64,000 bases of DNA from Microbacterium sp. LWH11-1.2 (GCF_038397745.1 NZ_CP151636.1:4159099-4223098), one strand, 5' to 3'; counted from the first letter of the stretch, positions 26,893-35,793 are shown. Notes: generated by a model from the sequence alone, not told the origin. Program-made: numbers and translations.

Positions 26893-27867
26893 TCAGCTGA
26901 GGCCGGAGTACGCGTGCAGGCCCTTGAAGAAGACGTTGACGATCGTGAAGTTGAAGATCACGGCCGAGAAGCCGACGATGGCGAGCCATGCCGAGGGGTT
27001 GCCCCGCCAGCCACGGGTCGCCCGCGCGTGGATGTAGCCGGCGTAGATGACCCAGATCACGAAGGTCCAGGTCTCCTTCACGTCGAAGCCCCAGAAGCGG
27101 CTCCACGCGTAGTACGCCCAGATGGATCCGGCGATGAGCGTGAAGGTCCAGAGGATGAACCCGATGATCGTGAACCGGTACGCCATGCTCTCGAGCCGCT
27201 CGGCGGAGGGGAACGTGCGGAGGAAGCCGGGGCCCGTCTTCTGCGCGTCCTCGGAGATGAGGCGCTCGCGTCGCGACTGCATGAGCTGGATGACCGAGAG
27301 CGCGAAGGCGAGCGCGAAGAAGGCGGTCGCGAGCGACGCCACGAAGACGTGGATGATGAGCCACACGCTCTTCAGCGGGTCCATCAGCGGCGAGACCTCG
27401 ACGTAGAAGTTCGTCGCCGCGAGCCCGAGGAGCACGACGACGAGACCCGTGATGAACGTGCCGAGGAAGCGCAGATCGATGCGGGTGAGCACCACGAGGA
27501 AGACAGCCACGATGAGCAGCGTGCCGATCATCGCGAACTCGTAGAGGTTCGCCCACGGCACGCGACCGGCCGCGATGCCGCGGGTCAGCGTCGCCCCGAG
27601 ATGGAAGAGGAACGCGAGCACGGTGAGCGAGGTGCCGATCCGCGCCATCACGAACCGCTGCGGCTTCGCGTCGGTGACGGATGCCGTACCGGAGGCCTTG
27701 ACGGCGCCTCCCCCTGCGCCGACGAGGGCGGACTCGCGCACGGTCTGCGCATCCGCAGACACCTCGGAGCGGCGCGCGAGATCGAAGGCGTAGGCCACGA
27801 AGGCCGCCGCATAGATCGCGATCGCCGTCCACAGCAGGATCGGCGAGATCTCGTTGAGCTCGAGCAT
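26893..27867 (-). CDS. ccsB: Cytochrome c biogenesis protein CcsB (CcsA-family haem handler)
   Basis: A 324-residue polytopic protein of System II cytochrome c maturation. The tryptophan-rich haem-binding segment WAYYAWSRFWGFDVKETWTFV lies near residues 265-285, and conserved His residues flank it (LGATLTRG region and WLIIHVFVASL). It forms the haem exporter and synthetase with ResB. TAGACT lies six bases before the ATG although it is only four bases past the resB stop, so it may have an extra leaderless start besides operon readthrough. Confidence 0.92.
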   Translation of the reverse strand: MLELNEISPILLWTAIAIYAAAFVAYAFDLARRSEVSADAQTVRESALVGAGGGAVKASGTASVTDAKPQRFVMARIGTSLTVLAFLFHLGATLTRGIAAGRVPWANLYEFAMIGTLLIVAVFLVVLTRIDLRFLGTFITGLVVVLLGLAATNFYVEVSPLMDPLKSVWLIIHVFVASLATAFFALAFALSVIQLMQSRRERLISEDAQKTGPGFLRTFPSAERLESMAYRFTIIGFILWTFTLIAGSIWAYYAWSRFWGFDVKETWTFVIWVIYAGYIHARATRGWRGNPSAWLAIVGFSAVIFNFTIVNVFFKGLHAYSGLS

Positions 27868-27871
27868 GGTG

Positions 27872-29629
27872 TCAGTCTACTTTCGGGGAATCGGATGCCG
27901 GGGCCTGCTGCGCCGTGGACGGATCGGCGTCGGCCTGGGGTTCGCGGGCGGTGGTGCCCCCCGCTGCATCGAGCAGACGCGCGTGCCCGGCGACGAGGTC
28001 GTCGACGGCAGCGGCGAGGGTCGGGTCCTCACCGCGGGCGAGCGCGGCGTACTCGATGGTCACGGCGCCACCGTCGGCGGTCGCCTTGACCCAGACGCGG
28101 CGTCGGGGGACGAACAGCGCGATCATGAGGCCCGCGAGGGCGAGCAGCGCGAAGCCGAGCACCCAGGGGCCGGAGTCGTCGCGGTGGATCTGCAGCGACG
28201 CGAACCGCTTGACGGACTCCGAGGCGTCGGTCGCCCCCGCGGGGGACTCGTCGTCGAACGTCACGCTGCCGAGGCCGTTCGGCAGCTGGGCGGTCTCCCC
28301 CGGCGTGAGCTCGATCGACTCGACGTCGGTGGTGCGTCCGGTCAGCTTCGTCATGCCGGTGGTGTCGAGCACGTAGACCGAGCGGGGGACGCCGTCGTTG
28401 ATGCCCAGGTCGCCGGTGTAGACGTCGAGGGTGAGCGTCGGGTTGATGAGGTCGCCGTAGGCCGAGAAGAACGCGCCGCTCTCGAGGATGCTGGTGGTCG
28501 GGTAGAAGAAACCGACCAGGCCGACCTGCTCGGCGAGTCCGTCGGGGATCTTGAGGACGCCGAGCGACGTCATGTTGTTGTCCTGCGGGAGGAACGGCGT
28601 GCTGTTGGTGAAGACGACGTCGCCGTCGGGGTCGCGCACCGTGACGGTCGGGGCGTACCCGTTGCCGAGCAGGAAGACGTCGTCGTCGGCGACCGCGAGG
28701 GGCTCGTTGACCTTGACCGCGCCGGTGCGCTCCTCGCCCTTCTCCTGCACGGTCATGTTCGCGGAGAAGTCCCCGGCCTGCCCGGATCCGGGCTCGCCGA
28801 ACGGCTGGTACGACACATCGAACGAGTCGAGGCGCATCGAGTAGGGCGCCAGCGCATCGTCGCCGACGAAGCGCCCGCGGTTCATCGAGTCGTAGTCGAC
28901 CAGCGTGTTCGCGAAGGTCTCGCCCTCGACCAGCACGCGCTGGCCGGTGTACGAGAAGCCGCCGCCGATGCCGACCGTGACGAGCACGCCGACGAGCGCC
29001 AGGTGGAAGAGCAGGTTGCCCGTCTCGCGCCAGTAGCCGCGTTCGGCCGAGACCGAGAAGGTCCGTCCGCGGTCATAGCGCTCGACGCGGTATCCGAGTG
29101 CCTTGAGCTGCGTGGTCGCGACGTCGACGGAGGCGGATGCCGCGGCCTCGGCCTCGGCATCCGTCCCTGAGCTTGTCGAAGGGTCCCGCACCACCGACCG
29201 GTAGTCCTCGAGACGCTGCAGACGGGCGGGTGTGCGCGGCGGACGCGCGCGCAGCGCCTTCGCGTGGTGCTTGATGCGCGGGATGACGCAGCCGACCAGC
29301 GAGGCGAACAGCAGCAGGTAGATGGCCGAGAACCACGGCGACAGGTAGACGTCGAACAGCTTCAGGGCGTCGAGCACCGGGAAGAGGTCGGGGTTGTCGC
29401 GCTGCCACTGCGTGACGCCGTTCGGGTCGGCCATCCGCTGCGGGAAGATCGAGCCGGGGATCGCGGCGATCGCGAGCACGAGCAGCAGGATGAGCGCGGT
29501 GCGCATCGAGGTGAGCTGTCGCCACCCCCACCGGAGCCAGCCGACGAGGCCGAGGCGCGGCTGCGAGATCGAGTCGTCGCCGTCGACATGGTCGGACGGG
29601 CGCAGGGGGTCGCTGATGTCGCTGTTCAC
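27872..29629 (-). CDS. resB: Cytochrome c biogenesis protein ResB (Ccs1)
   Basis: About 585 residues with four membrane spans and a large extracytoplasmic domain, as in ResB/Ccs1. Seen are LTSMRTALILLLVLAIAAIPGSIFPQR, FSAIYLLLFASLVGCVIPR, ETGNLLFHLALVGVL with the periplasmic-side His, and the last span WVLGFALLALAGLMIALFVPRR. It partners CcsB in haem delivery and attachment. I prefer GTG at 29629 because AAGGA sits just upstream; a GTG at 29677 would overlap ccdA and lacks such a site. A dispersed repeat encodes DPSTSSGTDAEAEAAAS near residue 150, in a cytoplasmic loop. Confidence 0.9.
   Translation of the reverse strand: MNSDISDPLRPSDHVDGDDSISQPRLGLVGWLRWGWRQLTSMRTALILLLVLAIAAIPGSIFPQRMADPNGVTQWQRDNPDLFPVLDALKLFDVYLSPWFSAIYLLLFASLVGCVIPRIKHHAKALRARPPRTPARLQRLEDYRSVVRDPSTSSGTDAEAEAAASASVDVATTQLKALGYRVERYDRGRTFSVSAERGYWRETGNLLFHLALVGVLVTVGIGGGFSYTGQRVLVEGETFANTLVDYDSMNRGRFVGDDALAPYSMRLDSFDVSYQPFGEPGSGQAGDFSANMTVQEKGEERTGAVKVNEPLAVADDDVFLLGNGYAPTVTVRDPDGDVVFTNSTPFLPQDNNMTSLGVLKIPDGLAEQVGLVGFFYPTTSILESGAFFSAYGDLINPTLTLDVYTGDLGINDGVPRSVYVLDTTGMTKLTGRTTDVESIELTPGETAQLPNGLGSVTFDDESPAGATDASESVKRFASLQIHRDDSGPWVLGFALLALAGLMIALFVPRRRVWVKATADGGAVTIEYAALARGEDPTLAAAVDDLVAGHARLLDAAGGTTAREPQADADPSTAQQAPASDSPKVD
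29165..29183. repeat. Dispersed repeat (family A) inside resB
   Basis: CCCTGAGCTTGTCGAAGGG differs at one base from the copies in ccdA and tlpA. On the coding strand it reads DPSTSSGT in frame. Confidence 0.85.
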
Positions 29630-29657
29630 AGCATCCTTGTTCTTCGTGGCGTCGGTC

Positions 29658-30464
29658 TCAGAGCGGGAGGATGACACTGCCGATCACCGCCGTCAGCCGG
29701 GACATGATGTCGGTCCAGAGTCCGGTCACCATCAGGATGCCGAGGACGACGAGCAGCACGCCCCCGATGATGTTCACGACGCGGATGTGGCGGCGCAGGA
29801 AGCCGATCGCCTTGGTGGCCCAGCCGAATCCGAGAGCGACCAGCAGGAACGGGATGCCGAGGCCGAGCGAGTAGGCGAGTCCGAGGAAGCCCGCGCGCAC
29901 GGGGTCACCGGCGTTGAACGACAGCGCGACGATCGCGGCCAGCGTCGGCCCCATGCAGGGCGCCCAGCCGATGCCGAGCGCGATGCCGAGGAGCGGGGCT
30001 CCGACGACGCCGTACTTCGAGTCGACGTGGAACCGGAACTCGCGCTGCGCGAATCCGAACAGCCCGAGGAACACCAGGCCCATCGCGATGATGACCACAC
30101 CGAGGATGCGGGTGATCAGATCGCCCCACTGCAGCAGGAAGACGCCCGCCGTGCCGCCGAGCACCGTGTAGAGGATGAAGACGATGCTGAACCCGAGGAT
30201 GAACAGCAGCACCCCGAGCACGAGCCGCCCCCGCGTGGCCGTGGCCGTGGCCGTCGCGTCGGTCGCACCGCTGGGTCCCTGAGCCTGTCGAAGGGCGCCA
30301 TCCGACGAAACCGACCGAGGCGCGACCGCACCCCCGAGGAATCCGAGGTACCCGGGCACGAGCGGCAGCACGCACGGGGACAGGAACGACACGAGCCCGG
30401 CCAGCATGGCGACAGGGATAGCGAGCCAGAGGGCGCCGGATCCGATGATCGTCTCGGTGTTCAC
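29658..30464 (-). CDS. ccdA: Cytochrome c biogenesis protein CcdA (thiol reductant transporter)
   Basis: A 268-residue polytopic protein of the DsbD/CcdA family. The redox cysteines are in SFLSPCVLPLVPGYLGFLGG and GWAPCMGPTLAAI. It carries electrons across the membrane to the TlpA-like thioredoxin so that apocytochrome CxxCH cysteines stay reduced. GTG at 30464 has GGGAG upstream and lies 16 bp after the tlpA-like stop. The loop between spans one and two has an insertion, ALRQAQGPSGATDATATATA, partly encoded by a dispersed repeat and partly by a short tandem of GTGGCC-like units. Confidence 0.92.
   Translation of the reverse strand: MNTETIIGSGALWLAIPVAMLAGLVSFLSPCVLPLVPGYLGFLGGAVAPRSVSSDGALRQAQGPSGATDATATATATRGRLVLGVLLFILGFSIVFILYTVLGGTAGVFLLQWGDLITRILGVVIIAMGLVFLGLFGFAQREFRFHVDSKYGVVGAPLLGIALGIGWAPCMGPTLAAIVALSFNAGDPVRAGFLGLAYSLGLGIPFLLVALGFGWATKAIGFLRRHIRVVNIIGGVLLVVLGILMVTGLWTDIMSRLTAVIGSVILPL
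30277..30295. repeat. Dispersed repeat (family A) inside ccdA
   Basis: CCCTGAGCCTGTCGAAGGG, read on the coding strand as ALRQAQGPS, a different frame from the resB and menB copies. Confidence 0.85.
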
Positions 30465-30480
30465 AGCGCTCCCGTGGCGG

Positions 30481-31146
30481 TCACGAGGACTCCGCGAGCG
30501 CGTCCCCCACGAGCGTGGAGAGGATCGAGGTGCCGTCGATCGGCCCGATGATGCGAGCGGCGACACGGCCCTGCTTGTCGAGGACCAGCGTCGTCGGGGT
30601 GGCGGCGATCGGGGTGACCTCGGCGAAGGCGAGCTTGGCCTCGGCCGTGTCGACGTCGATCAGGCTCGGGTACGTGATGCCGTACTCCTCGGCGAACGCG
30701 ACCGCCGTGTCGGCCTGGTCGCGGGTGTTGATGCCGACGAACGAGACGCCGTCTCCCTCGTACTCCTGCCAGACGCTCTCCAGAGCGGCGGCCTCCACAC
30801 GGCACGGTGCGCACCCGGCGTACCAGAAGTTGACGACCGTGACCTGCCCGGCGAGGTCGGCGCTGTCGAGCTTCTCCCCGGTCTCGGTGACTCCGCCGAA
30901 GTCCACCGGCTCACCACGCTCGGCCTCGGGGATCTCGACGATCGCGCCGTCGGCGGCAACGTAGCCGGTGTTGTCACCGCTCAGGAACGACTCGCTCACC
31001 GGATCCGGGGCGCACGCGCTCAAGCCGACGGCGAAGAGCGCGGCGAGCGCGACTCCGAGCGCACGCCGCGGGAGGCGGGTGCGGGAGGGGCGGCCGCTGC
31101 GGATCGGCCCTTCGACAGGCTCAGGGACCCAGCTGGTCTGTGGCAC
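30481..31146 (-). CDS. TlpA/ResA-like thiol-disulfide oxidoreductase lipoprotein
   Basis: A 221-residue exported thioredoxin-fold protein. A signal sequence with lipobox LSAC (Cys near residue 45) precedes the domain, and the redox motif is CAPC in FWYAGCAPCRVEAAAL. It would reduce apocytochrome c or maintain ResB/CcsB substrates, with electrons from CcdA. GTG at 31146 is favoured by TAAACT seven bases upstream. The N-terminal WVPEPVEGP is encoded by a dispersed repeat, and ATG/GTG codons nearer the signal peptide could be alternative starts. First gene of tlpA-ccdA-resB-ccsB. Confidence 0.88.
   Translation of the reverse strand: MPQTSWVPEPVEGPIRSGRPSRTRLPRRALGVALAALFAVGLSACAPDPVSESFLSGDNTGYVAADGAIVEIPEAERGEPVDFGGVTETGEKLDSADLAGQVTVVNFWYAGCAPCRVEAAALESVWQEYEGDGVSFVGINTRDQADTAVAFAEEYGITYPSLIDVDTAEAKLAFAEVTPIAATPTTLVLDKQGRVAARIIGPIDGTSILSTLVGDALAESS
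31108..31126. repeat. Dispersed repeat (family A) at the 5' end of the tlpA-like gene
   Basis: CCCTTCGACAGGCTCAGGG, the opposite orientation to the resB and ccdA copies. On the coding strand it encodes VPEPVEGP. Confidence 0.85.
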
Positions 31147-31198
31147 GATTCCCAGTTTACGTGCGGGTTCCTATGCATGGGGTGGACGAGGCTGCCGG

Positions 31199-31828
31199 TC
31201 AGACCGCCCCGACGTCGACCGCGCCGTCGGTCGCTGCGGGCTCCGCGTAGGCGACCTCGCGCCAGACATCGCCGACCCTCTCGAACGAGGTGACGCTCGA
31301 CAGCGCACAGCGCCGTGTGCGCGGATCGTGGCGGAGCGGAAGACCCGCCACCCGAAGGTGGGTGATCCAGATCGGCGCCTGGTGCGAGACCATGACCACG
31401 TCGCCGCCGTCGGCGGCATCCCACGCCTCGTCCATGATGCCCAGCATCCGCTCGGCGATCGACGCGTACGGCTCGCCCCAGCTCGGCAGCGCCGGCTGAC
31501 GCAGGTGCCACCAGTTGAGCGGGTTCATCAGGGATCGCCGCATCTGGGTTCCCTCGAACACGTTGGTCGGCTCGATCACGCGCACGTCGATCTCCGGCAC
31601 CAGGTCGAAGCGCTCGGCGAACGGCTCGGCCGACTCCTGCGCGCGTTCCAGCGGCGAGGAGTAGAGCGCGGCGATCGGGCGGTCGAGGGAGGCGACGTGG
31701 TCCGCCGCCGCCCTCGCCATGCGCCGGCCGGCTTCACTCAGGTGATAGTCCGGGAGTCGCCCGTAGAGCACACGATGAGGATTGTGCACCTCACCGTGTC
31801 TGACGAGATGCAGGCGCTCTCGCGACAT
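31199..31828 (-). CDS. Histidine phosphatase (phosphoglycerate mutase) family protein
   Basis: A 209-residue enzyme. The catalytic RHGE motif is in HLVRHGEVHNP at residues 7-17, with LSEAGRRMARAAA, YSSPLERAQESAEP, and the second catalytic His in VMVSHQAPIW. It removes a phosphate from an unknown small molecule. The ATG at 31828 overlaps the DUF5684 stop by one base. A histidine phosphatase upstream of tlpA-ccdA-resB-ccsB is, as I recall, conserved in actinobacteria including mycobacteria. Confidence 0.9.
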   Translation of the reverse strand: MSRERLHLVRHGEVHNPHRVLYGRLPDYHLSEAGRRMARAAADHVASLDRPIAALYSSPLERAQESAEPFAERFDLVPEIDVRVIEPTNVFEGTQMRRSLMNPLNWWHLRQPALPSWGEPYASIAERMLGIMDEAWDAADGGDVVMVSHQAPIWITHLRVAGLPLRHDPRTRRCALSSVTSFERVGDVWREVAYAEPAATDGAVDVGAV

Positions 31829-32193
31829 CAGACCTTGTTGTACTGGGCCGAGCCGAAGCCGATGATCAGGTGGCCGATGAAGGGGAACAGCCAGAGCAGG
31901 AAGAAGGAGAAGACCCCGCCCTTGCCGAAGTTCTTGCCCTCCTTGATGGCGACGACGATCGCGAAGATGACGTTCACGATCGGGATGAGGTAGAGCAGCG
32001 CCGCCCAGCCCGACATGCCGGCGATCTTGACCAGGAACACCCAGTTGACGATCGGGATCAGCGCGAGGATTCCCGGGTATCCGGCCTTGGAGAAGACCTT
32101 CCACATCGTGATCGCGTAGATCAGGTAGTAGATCACCGAGATGACGACCGAGCTCGTGCTGAAGACCTGCTCGCTCAGCATGTTGGAATCCAT
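31828..32193 (-). CDS. DUF5684 family small membrane protein
   Basis: A 121-residue protein with about four hydrophobic spans. The DUF5684-type pattern is WKVFSKAGYPGILALIPIVNWVFLVKIAG followed by LYLIPIVNVIFAIVVAI. Function unknown. ATG at 32193 has AAGGAG five bases upstream, and TAGACT at 32250-32255 gives a promoter. Confidence 0.82.
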   Translation of the reverse strand: MDSNMLSEQVFSTSSVVISVIYYLIYAITMWKVFSKAGYPGILALIPIVNWVFLVKIAGMSGWAALLYLIPIVNVIFAIVVAIKEGKNFGKGGVFSFFLLWLFPFIGHLIIGFGSAQYNKV

Positions 32194-32249
32194 GGGTTCT
32201 CCTTCGTTGTTCGCCCGCCGGCCCCTCGTACCGTCGTGGCTTCGGCGTG

Positions 32250-32255
32250 AGTCTA
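32250..32255 (-). promoter_or_regulatory. -10 box for the DUF5684 gene
   Basis: TAGACT on the minus strand, in the context CGCTAGACTC, lies 57 bp upstream of the DUF5684 start. The leader contains an AAGGAG site. Confidence 0.5.
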
Positions 32256-32320
32256 GCGACTGCCCTCGTCGCGTCGTGGCGTCGTGGCCGACCCCGCATC
32301 GTTCCGGGTTCCCGCGCCCG

Positions 32321-32326
32321 TAGACT
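32321..32326 (+). promoter_or_regulatory. -10 box for aspS
   Basis: TAGACT ends 39 bp upstream of the GTG start of aspS, and a ribosome binding site (AAGGAA) lies between. No clear -35 box is visible. Confidence 0.5.
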
Positions 32327-32365
32327 GGGCGGGTTCGCCATTTCCCAGATCAGAAGGAATCCTCC

Positions 32366-34150
32366 GTGCTTCGCACCCACTCGGCAGGCTCTCTGCGAGC
32401 CGAGCACATCGGTCAGACCGTCACCCTCACGGGTTGGGTCGATCGCCGTCGTGATCACGGAGGAGTCGCCTTCATCGATCTTCGGGATGCGTCGGGCATC
32501 GCCCAGGTCGTCATCCGCGACGAGGAGATCGCCCACCCGCTGCGCAACGAGTTCGTGCTGAAGGTGACCGGCGAGGTCTCGCAGCGCCCCGAGGGCAACG
32601 CGAACCCCAACCTGCCGACCGGCGAGATCGAGCTCATCGCGAGCGACGTCGAGGTGCTCAACGAGTCCGCTCCGCTGCCGTTCCAGGTGTCGACGGCTGT
32701 CGCCGACACCGAGACCGTCGGCGAGGAGGCACGCCTCAAGTACCGCTACCTCGACCTTCGTCGTCCGGCTCAGGCGTCGAACCTGCGCCTGCGCTCGAAC
32801 GTCTACAAGGCGATCCGCGACGTGCTGCACGCCGAGGACTTCACCGAGGTCGAGACGCCGACGCTCACTCGCTCCACGCCCGAGGGCGCCCGCGACTTCC
32901 TCGTGCCCGCGCGCCTCAGCCCCGGCAGCTGGTACGCGCTGCCGCAGTCCCCGCAGCTGTTCAAGCAGCTGCTGATGGTCGGCGGCGTCGAGAAGTACTT
33001 CCAGATCGCGCGCTGCTACCGCGATGAGGACTTCCGCGCCGACCGCCAGCCGGAGTTCACGCAGCTCGACATCGAGATGAGCTTCGTCGACCAGGAAGAC
33101 GTCATCGCGCTGATGGAGTCGCTCGTCGTCGCGATGTGGAAGACGATCGGCGTCGAGGTCGCGACCCCGCTGCCGCGCCTGACCTACGCCGACGCGATGG
33201 CGAAGTACGGCTCCGACAAGCCCGACCTGCGCTTCGGACTCGAGCTCGTCGAGGCGACCGAGTACTTCGCCGAGACGCCGTTCCGCGTCTTCCAGGCCGA
33301 GTACGTCGGCGCCGTGCGGATGCCCGGCGGCGCGAGCCAGCCGCGCAAGCAGCTCGACGCGTGGCAGGACTGGGCCAAGCAGCGCGGTGCCCGCGGTCTC
33401 GCCTATGTGCTCTTCAACGACGACGGCTCGCTCGGCGGCCCTGCCGCGAAGAACCTGTCCGAGGCGGAGCAGGCGGGCCTCGCGGCCTTCGTCGGCGCCG
33501 AGCCGGGCGACTGCGTCTTCTTCGCCGCGGGTTCCACCAAGGAGAGCCGTGCGCTCCTCGGCGCCGCGCGCGTCGAGATCGGCCGCCGCCTCGGCTACCT
33601 GAACCCGGACGAGTTCGCGTTCACCTGGGTCGTCGACGCCCCGATGTTCGAGCCTGCGGCGGATGCCGTGGCCTCGGGCGACGTCGCCGTCGGCGCCGGC
33701 GCCTGGACCGCCGTGCACCACGCGTTCACCGGCCCGAAGCCGGAGTTCGCCGACACGTTCGACACCGACCCCGGCTCGGCCCTCGCCTACGCGTACGACA
33801 TCGTGTGCAACGGCTCCGAGCTCGGCGGCGGCTCGATCCGCATCCACCGCGAAGACGTGCAGAAGCGCGTGTTCGAGGTCATGGGGATCAGCGACGAGCA
33901 GGCCGACGAGCAGTTCGGGTTCCTCCTCGACGCGTTCAAGTTCGGCGCTCCGCCGCACGGCGGCATCGCGCTCGGCATGGACCGCGTGCTGCAGCACCTG
34001 TCGAAGACCGAGTCGATCCGCGAGGTCATCGCGTTCCCGAAGTCCGGCAACGGCTTCGACCCGCTGACCGCCGCACCTGCGCCGATCACGCCGGCGCAGC
34101 GCGCCGAGGCCGGGGTCGACTTCGAGCCCGAGGACGACGACGCGGCCTGA
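32366..34150 (+). CDS. aspS: Aspartate-tRNA ligase
   Basis: A 594-residue class II synthetase. Its N-terminal OB-fold anticodon domain has [23 protein letters not shown]. Motif 2 is in [20 protein letters not shown] and motif 3 in [11 protein letters not shown]. The bacterial insertion (GAD) domain lies between. The length equals the normal bacterial enzyme. The start is GTG at 32366 with AAGGAA upstream. Whether it also charges tRNA-Asn cannot be told from sequence by eye. Confidence 0.97.
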   Translation: MLRTHSAGSLRAEHIGQTVTLTGWVDRRRDHGGVAFIDLRDASGIAQVVIRDEEIAHPLRNEFVLKVTGEVSQRPEGNANPNLPTGEIELIASDVEVLNESAPLPFQVSTAVADTETVGEEARLKYRYLDLRRPAQASNLRLRSNVYKAIRDVLHAEDFTEVETPTLTRSTPEGARDFLVPARLSPGSWYALPQSPQLFKQLLMVGGVEKYFQIARCYRDEDFRADRQPEFTQLDIEMSFVDQEDVIALMESLVVAMWKTIGVEVATPLPRLTYADAMAKYGSDKPDLRFGLELVEATEYFAETPFRVFQAEYVGAVRMPGGASQPRKQLDAWQDWAKQRGARGLAYVLFNDDGSLGGPAAKNLSEAEQAGLAAFVGAEPGDCVFFAAGSTKESRALLGAARVEIGRRLGYLNPDEFAFTWVVDAPMFEPAADAVASGDVAVGAGAWTAVHHAFTGPKPEFADTFDTDPGSALAYAYDIVCNGSELGGGSIRIHREDVQKRVFEVMGISDEQADEQFGFLLDAFKFGAPPHGGIALGMDRVLQHLSKTESIREVIAFPKSGNGFDPLTAAPAPITPAQRAEAGVDFEPEDDDAA

Positions 34151-34192
34151 TCCGCGCGTCTCGTCTCGCGGCGTTGCGTCTCGCTTCGATCG

Positions 34193-34222
34193 CTCGACGA
34201 CCGGGCTCCTCCGGTCGTCGAG
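34193..34222. terminator. Perfect 12-bp stem-loop after aspS
   Basis: CTCGACGACCGG at 34193-34204, loop GCTCCT, and exact complement at 34211-34222. The left arm is the end of a family B dispersed repeat (about 34168-34205, inverted relative to the copy at 40252). It is a probable aspS terminator. Confidence 0.7.
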
Positions 34223-34240
34223 CCTGCCGCCGCTTGGGCC

Positions 34241-34328
34241 CCTGAGTCTGTCGAAGCGCCTGGGCCCCCGAGCCCTGGGTCCCTGAGCCTGTCGAAGGGC
34301 CCCGTCGCTGGTGCTTCGACAGGCTCAG
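34241..34328. repeat. Cluster of three family A repeats, two forming an inverted pair
   Basis: Copies lie at 34241-34257 (one base changed), 34281-34299, and inverted at 34314-34328. The last two give a perfect 15-bp stem (34283-34297 with 34314-34328) and a 16-base loop. They lie in the 277-bp gap between convergent aspS and the TSUP gene. Confidence 0.85.
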
Positions 34329-34414
34329 CAACCCAGAAGGCACGCTCAGCAACCCAGAAGGCAGGCTCAGCAACCCAGAGGGTGGTCTCAGCAACCCAGA
34401 GGGCGGGCTCAGCA
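34322..34414. repeat. Tandem array of a 21-bp unit, about five copies
   Basis: The word CTCAGCAACCCAGA recurs at 34324, 34345, 34366 and 34387, with a last degenerate copy (CTCAGCACTCGG) at 34408, an exact 21-bp period. The first unit is the tail of a family A repeat, so the array looks like local amplification of it. No gene is supported across it. Confidence 0.85.
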
Positions 34415-34427
34415 CTCGGGGTGATGG

Positions 34428-35252
34428 TCAGGCCGCGGCCAGCGCCGGCGCGATGTTCTCGTTCCAGACGTCGACGCCGAGCTTGCCGATGAGCCCGATC
34501 ACCACGACGAGGAACACGACGCGGATGAACGTCGTGCCGCGCGAGATCGCCATCCGCGACCCGAGGTAGCTGCCGCCGACGTTCGCCACCGCGAGGATGC
34601 CGCCGAGCAGCCACAGCACCGATCCGTTCGGGATGAACAGCAGCAGGGCACCCGCGTTCGTCGCGAAGTTCACGATCTTGGCCTTGGCGCTCGCCTGCAG
34701 GAAGTCGTAGCCGAGCAGCGCCACCAGGGTGATGACGAGGAAGGTGCCGGTTCCCGGGCCGATCATCCCGTCGTAGAAGCCGATCGCGAGACCCGCGAGA
34801 CCGGCCATGACGTGGTGCTTATGCCCGTGGAACCGCAGCTTCGTCGCCGCCCCCATCTGCGGTCGGAACGCGGTGAAGAGCGCGACGGCCAGCAGCGCGA
34901 CCACGATGATGGGCTTGAAGGCGGCGGGCGGCAGGATCGTCGCCACCGCCGCCCCGCCGAAGGACCCGGCGAGCGCGATCCCCGCCATGGGCAGGGCCGT
35001 GCGGATGTCGGGTTTCGCGCGCCGGTAGTACGTGACACTGCTGGTCGCCGTGCCGAAGACCGAGGCGAGCTTGTTCGTCGCGAGGGCCTGGATGGGCGCC
35101 ATCCCGGGGATCAGCAGGAGGGCAGGAAGCTGGAGCAGACCTCCCCCGCCGACGACCGCGTCGATCCAACCGGCTGCGAAAGCCGCCACGATGACGAGGA
35201 TCAGCATCCCCCAGGTGAGCTGCTCGAGCCCGAGGAGTGCGCCGATGTCCAT
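34428..35252 (-). CDS. TSUP family (TauE/SafE-like) membrane permease
   Basis: A 274-residue protein with about eight hydrophobic spans in two repeats. Typical TSUP segments are FAAGWIDAVVGGGGLLQLPALLLIP near the N-terminus and GFYDGMIGPGTGTFLVITLVALLGYDFLQASAKAKIVNFATN in the second half. Such proteins export sulfite, sulfoacetate or related anions. CATCCT lies six bases before the ATG. Divergent from the GNAT gene, with 25 bp between the two starts. Confidence 0.88.
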   Translation of the reverse strand: MDIGALLGLEQLTWGMLILVIVAAFAAGWIDAVVGGGGLLQLPALLLIPGMAPIQALATNKLASVFGTATSSVTYYRRAKPDIRTALPMAGIALAGSFGGAAVATILPPAAFKPIIVVALLAVALFTAFRPQMGAATKLRFHGHKHHVMAGLAGLAIGFYDGMIGPGTGTFLVITLVALLGYDFLQASAKAKIVNFATNAGALLLFIPNGSVLWLLGGILAVANVGGSYLGSRMAISRGTTFIRVVFLVVVIGLIGKLGVDVWNENIAPALAAA

Positions 35253-35277
35253 CCCCTCAGGATGTCAGACTGGACGC

Positions 35278-35793
35278 ATGCTCGATGCCCTCGCCCTGCC
35301 GCATCCGATCGACTCCCGCGCCGGCGCCGCCGTCCTGCGTCGGGCGACGATCGACGACGCGGATGCCGTCATCGCCCTGCTCGCCGACGACGCGATCAGC
35401 GCTGCCCGCGGTGACGTGGCATCCGACGACGATCGCCCCGCGTACACCGCCGGACTCGTCGAGATCCTCGCCGACGCCTCGAACGATCTGCTCGTCGTCG
35501 AACTCGACGGCGCCATCGTCGGAACCCTGCAGCTCACCTCGATCCCCGGCATGTCGCGACGGGGCGCCCGTCGGCTTCTCGTCGAGGCCGTACGGGTGCG
35601 CAGCGACCTGCGCTCTTCCGGCATCGGCTCCGCACTGATGCGCTGGGTCTCCGACGACGCTGCACCGGCCCTCGGCGCCGCCATGGTCCAGCTCACCTCG
35701 GACGCGAGCCGCATCGACGCGCACCGCTTCTACGAGCACCTCGGGTACGTCGGCTCGCACAAGGGCTTCAAGTACGCGGTCCCGCAGGGCTGA
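35278..35793 (+). CDS. GNAT family N-acetyltransferase
   Basis: A 171-residue acetyltransferase. The acetyl-CoA binding motif A reads VEAVRVRSDLRSSGIGSALMRWV (pattern R-x-x-G-x-G/A), and the C-terminal part has the familiar DASRIDAHRFYEHLGYVGSHKGFKY. Substrate unknown. The start at 35278 is supported by CAGACT six bases upstream; earlier in-frame starts lie inside the divergent TSUP gene. Confidence 0.88.
   Translation: MLDALALPHPIDSRAGAAVLRRATIDDADAVIALLADDAISAARGDVASDDDRPAYTAGLVEILADASNDLLVVELDGAIVGTLQLTSIPGMSRRGARRLLVEAVRVRSDLRSSGIGSALMRWVSDDAAPALGAAMVQLTSDASRIDAHRFYEHLGYVGSHKGFKYAVPQG

Noticed and set aside
29658..29677. resB start at GTG 29677 overlapping ccdA
   Set aside because: No ribosome binding site precedes it, whereas GTG at 29629 has AAGGA upstream and avoids the overlap. 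The longer form is not excluded.
34322..34414. Short regular repeats resembling a CRISPR array
   Set aside because: The 21-bp units are contiguous with no unique spacers, and no cas genes are present.
34086..34614. Minus-strand frames across the aspS-TSUP gap with seven-residue repeats such as PSGLLSL
   Set aside because: The peptide repeat is only the 21-bp DNA array translated; the frames run antisense into aspS and have no supported start.
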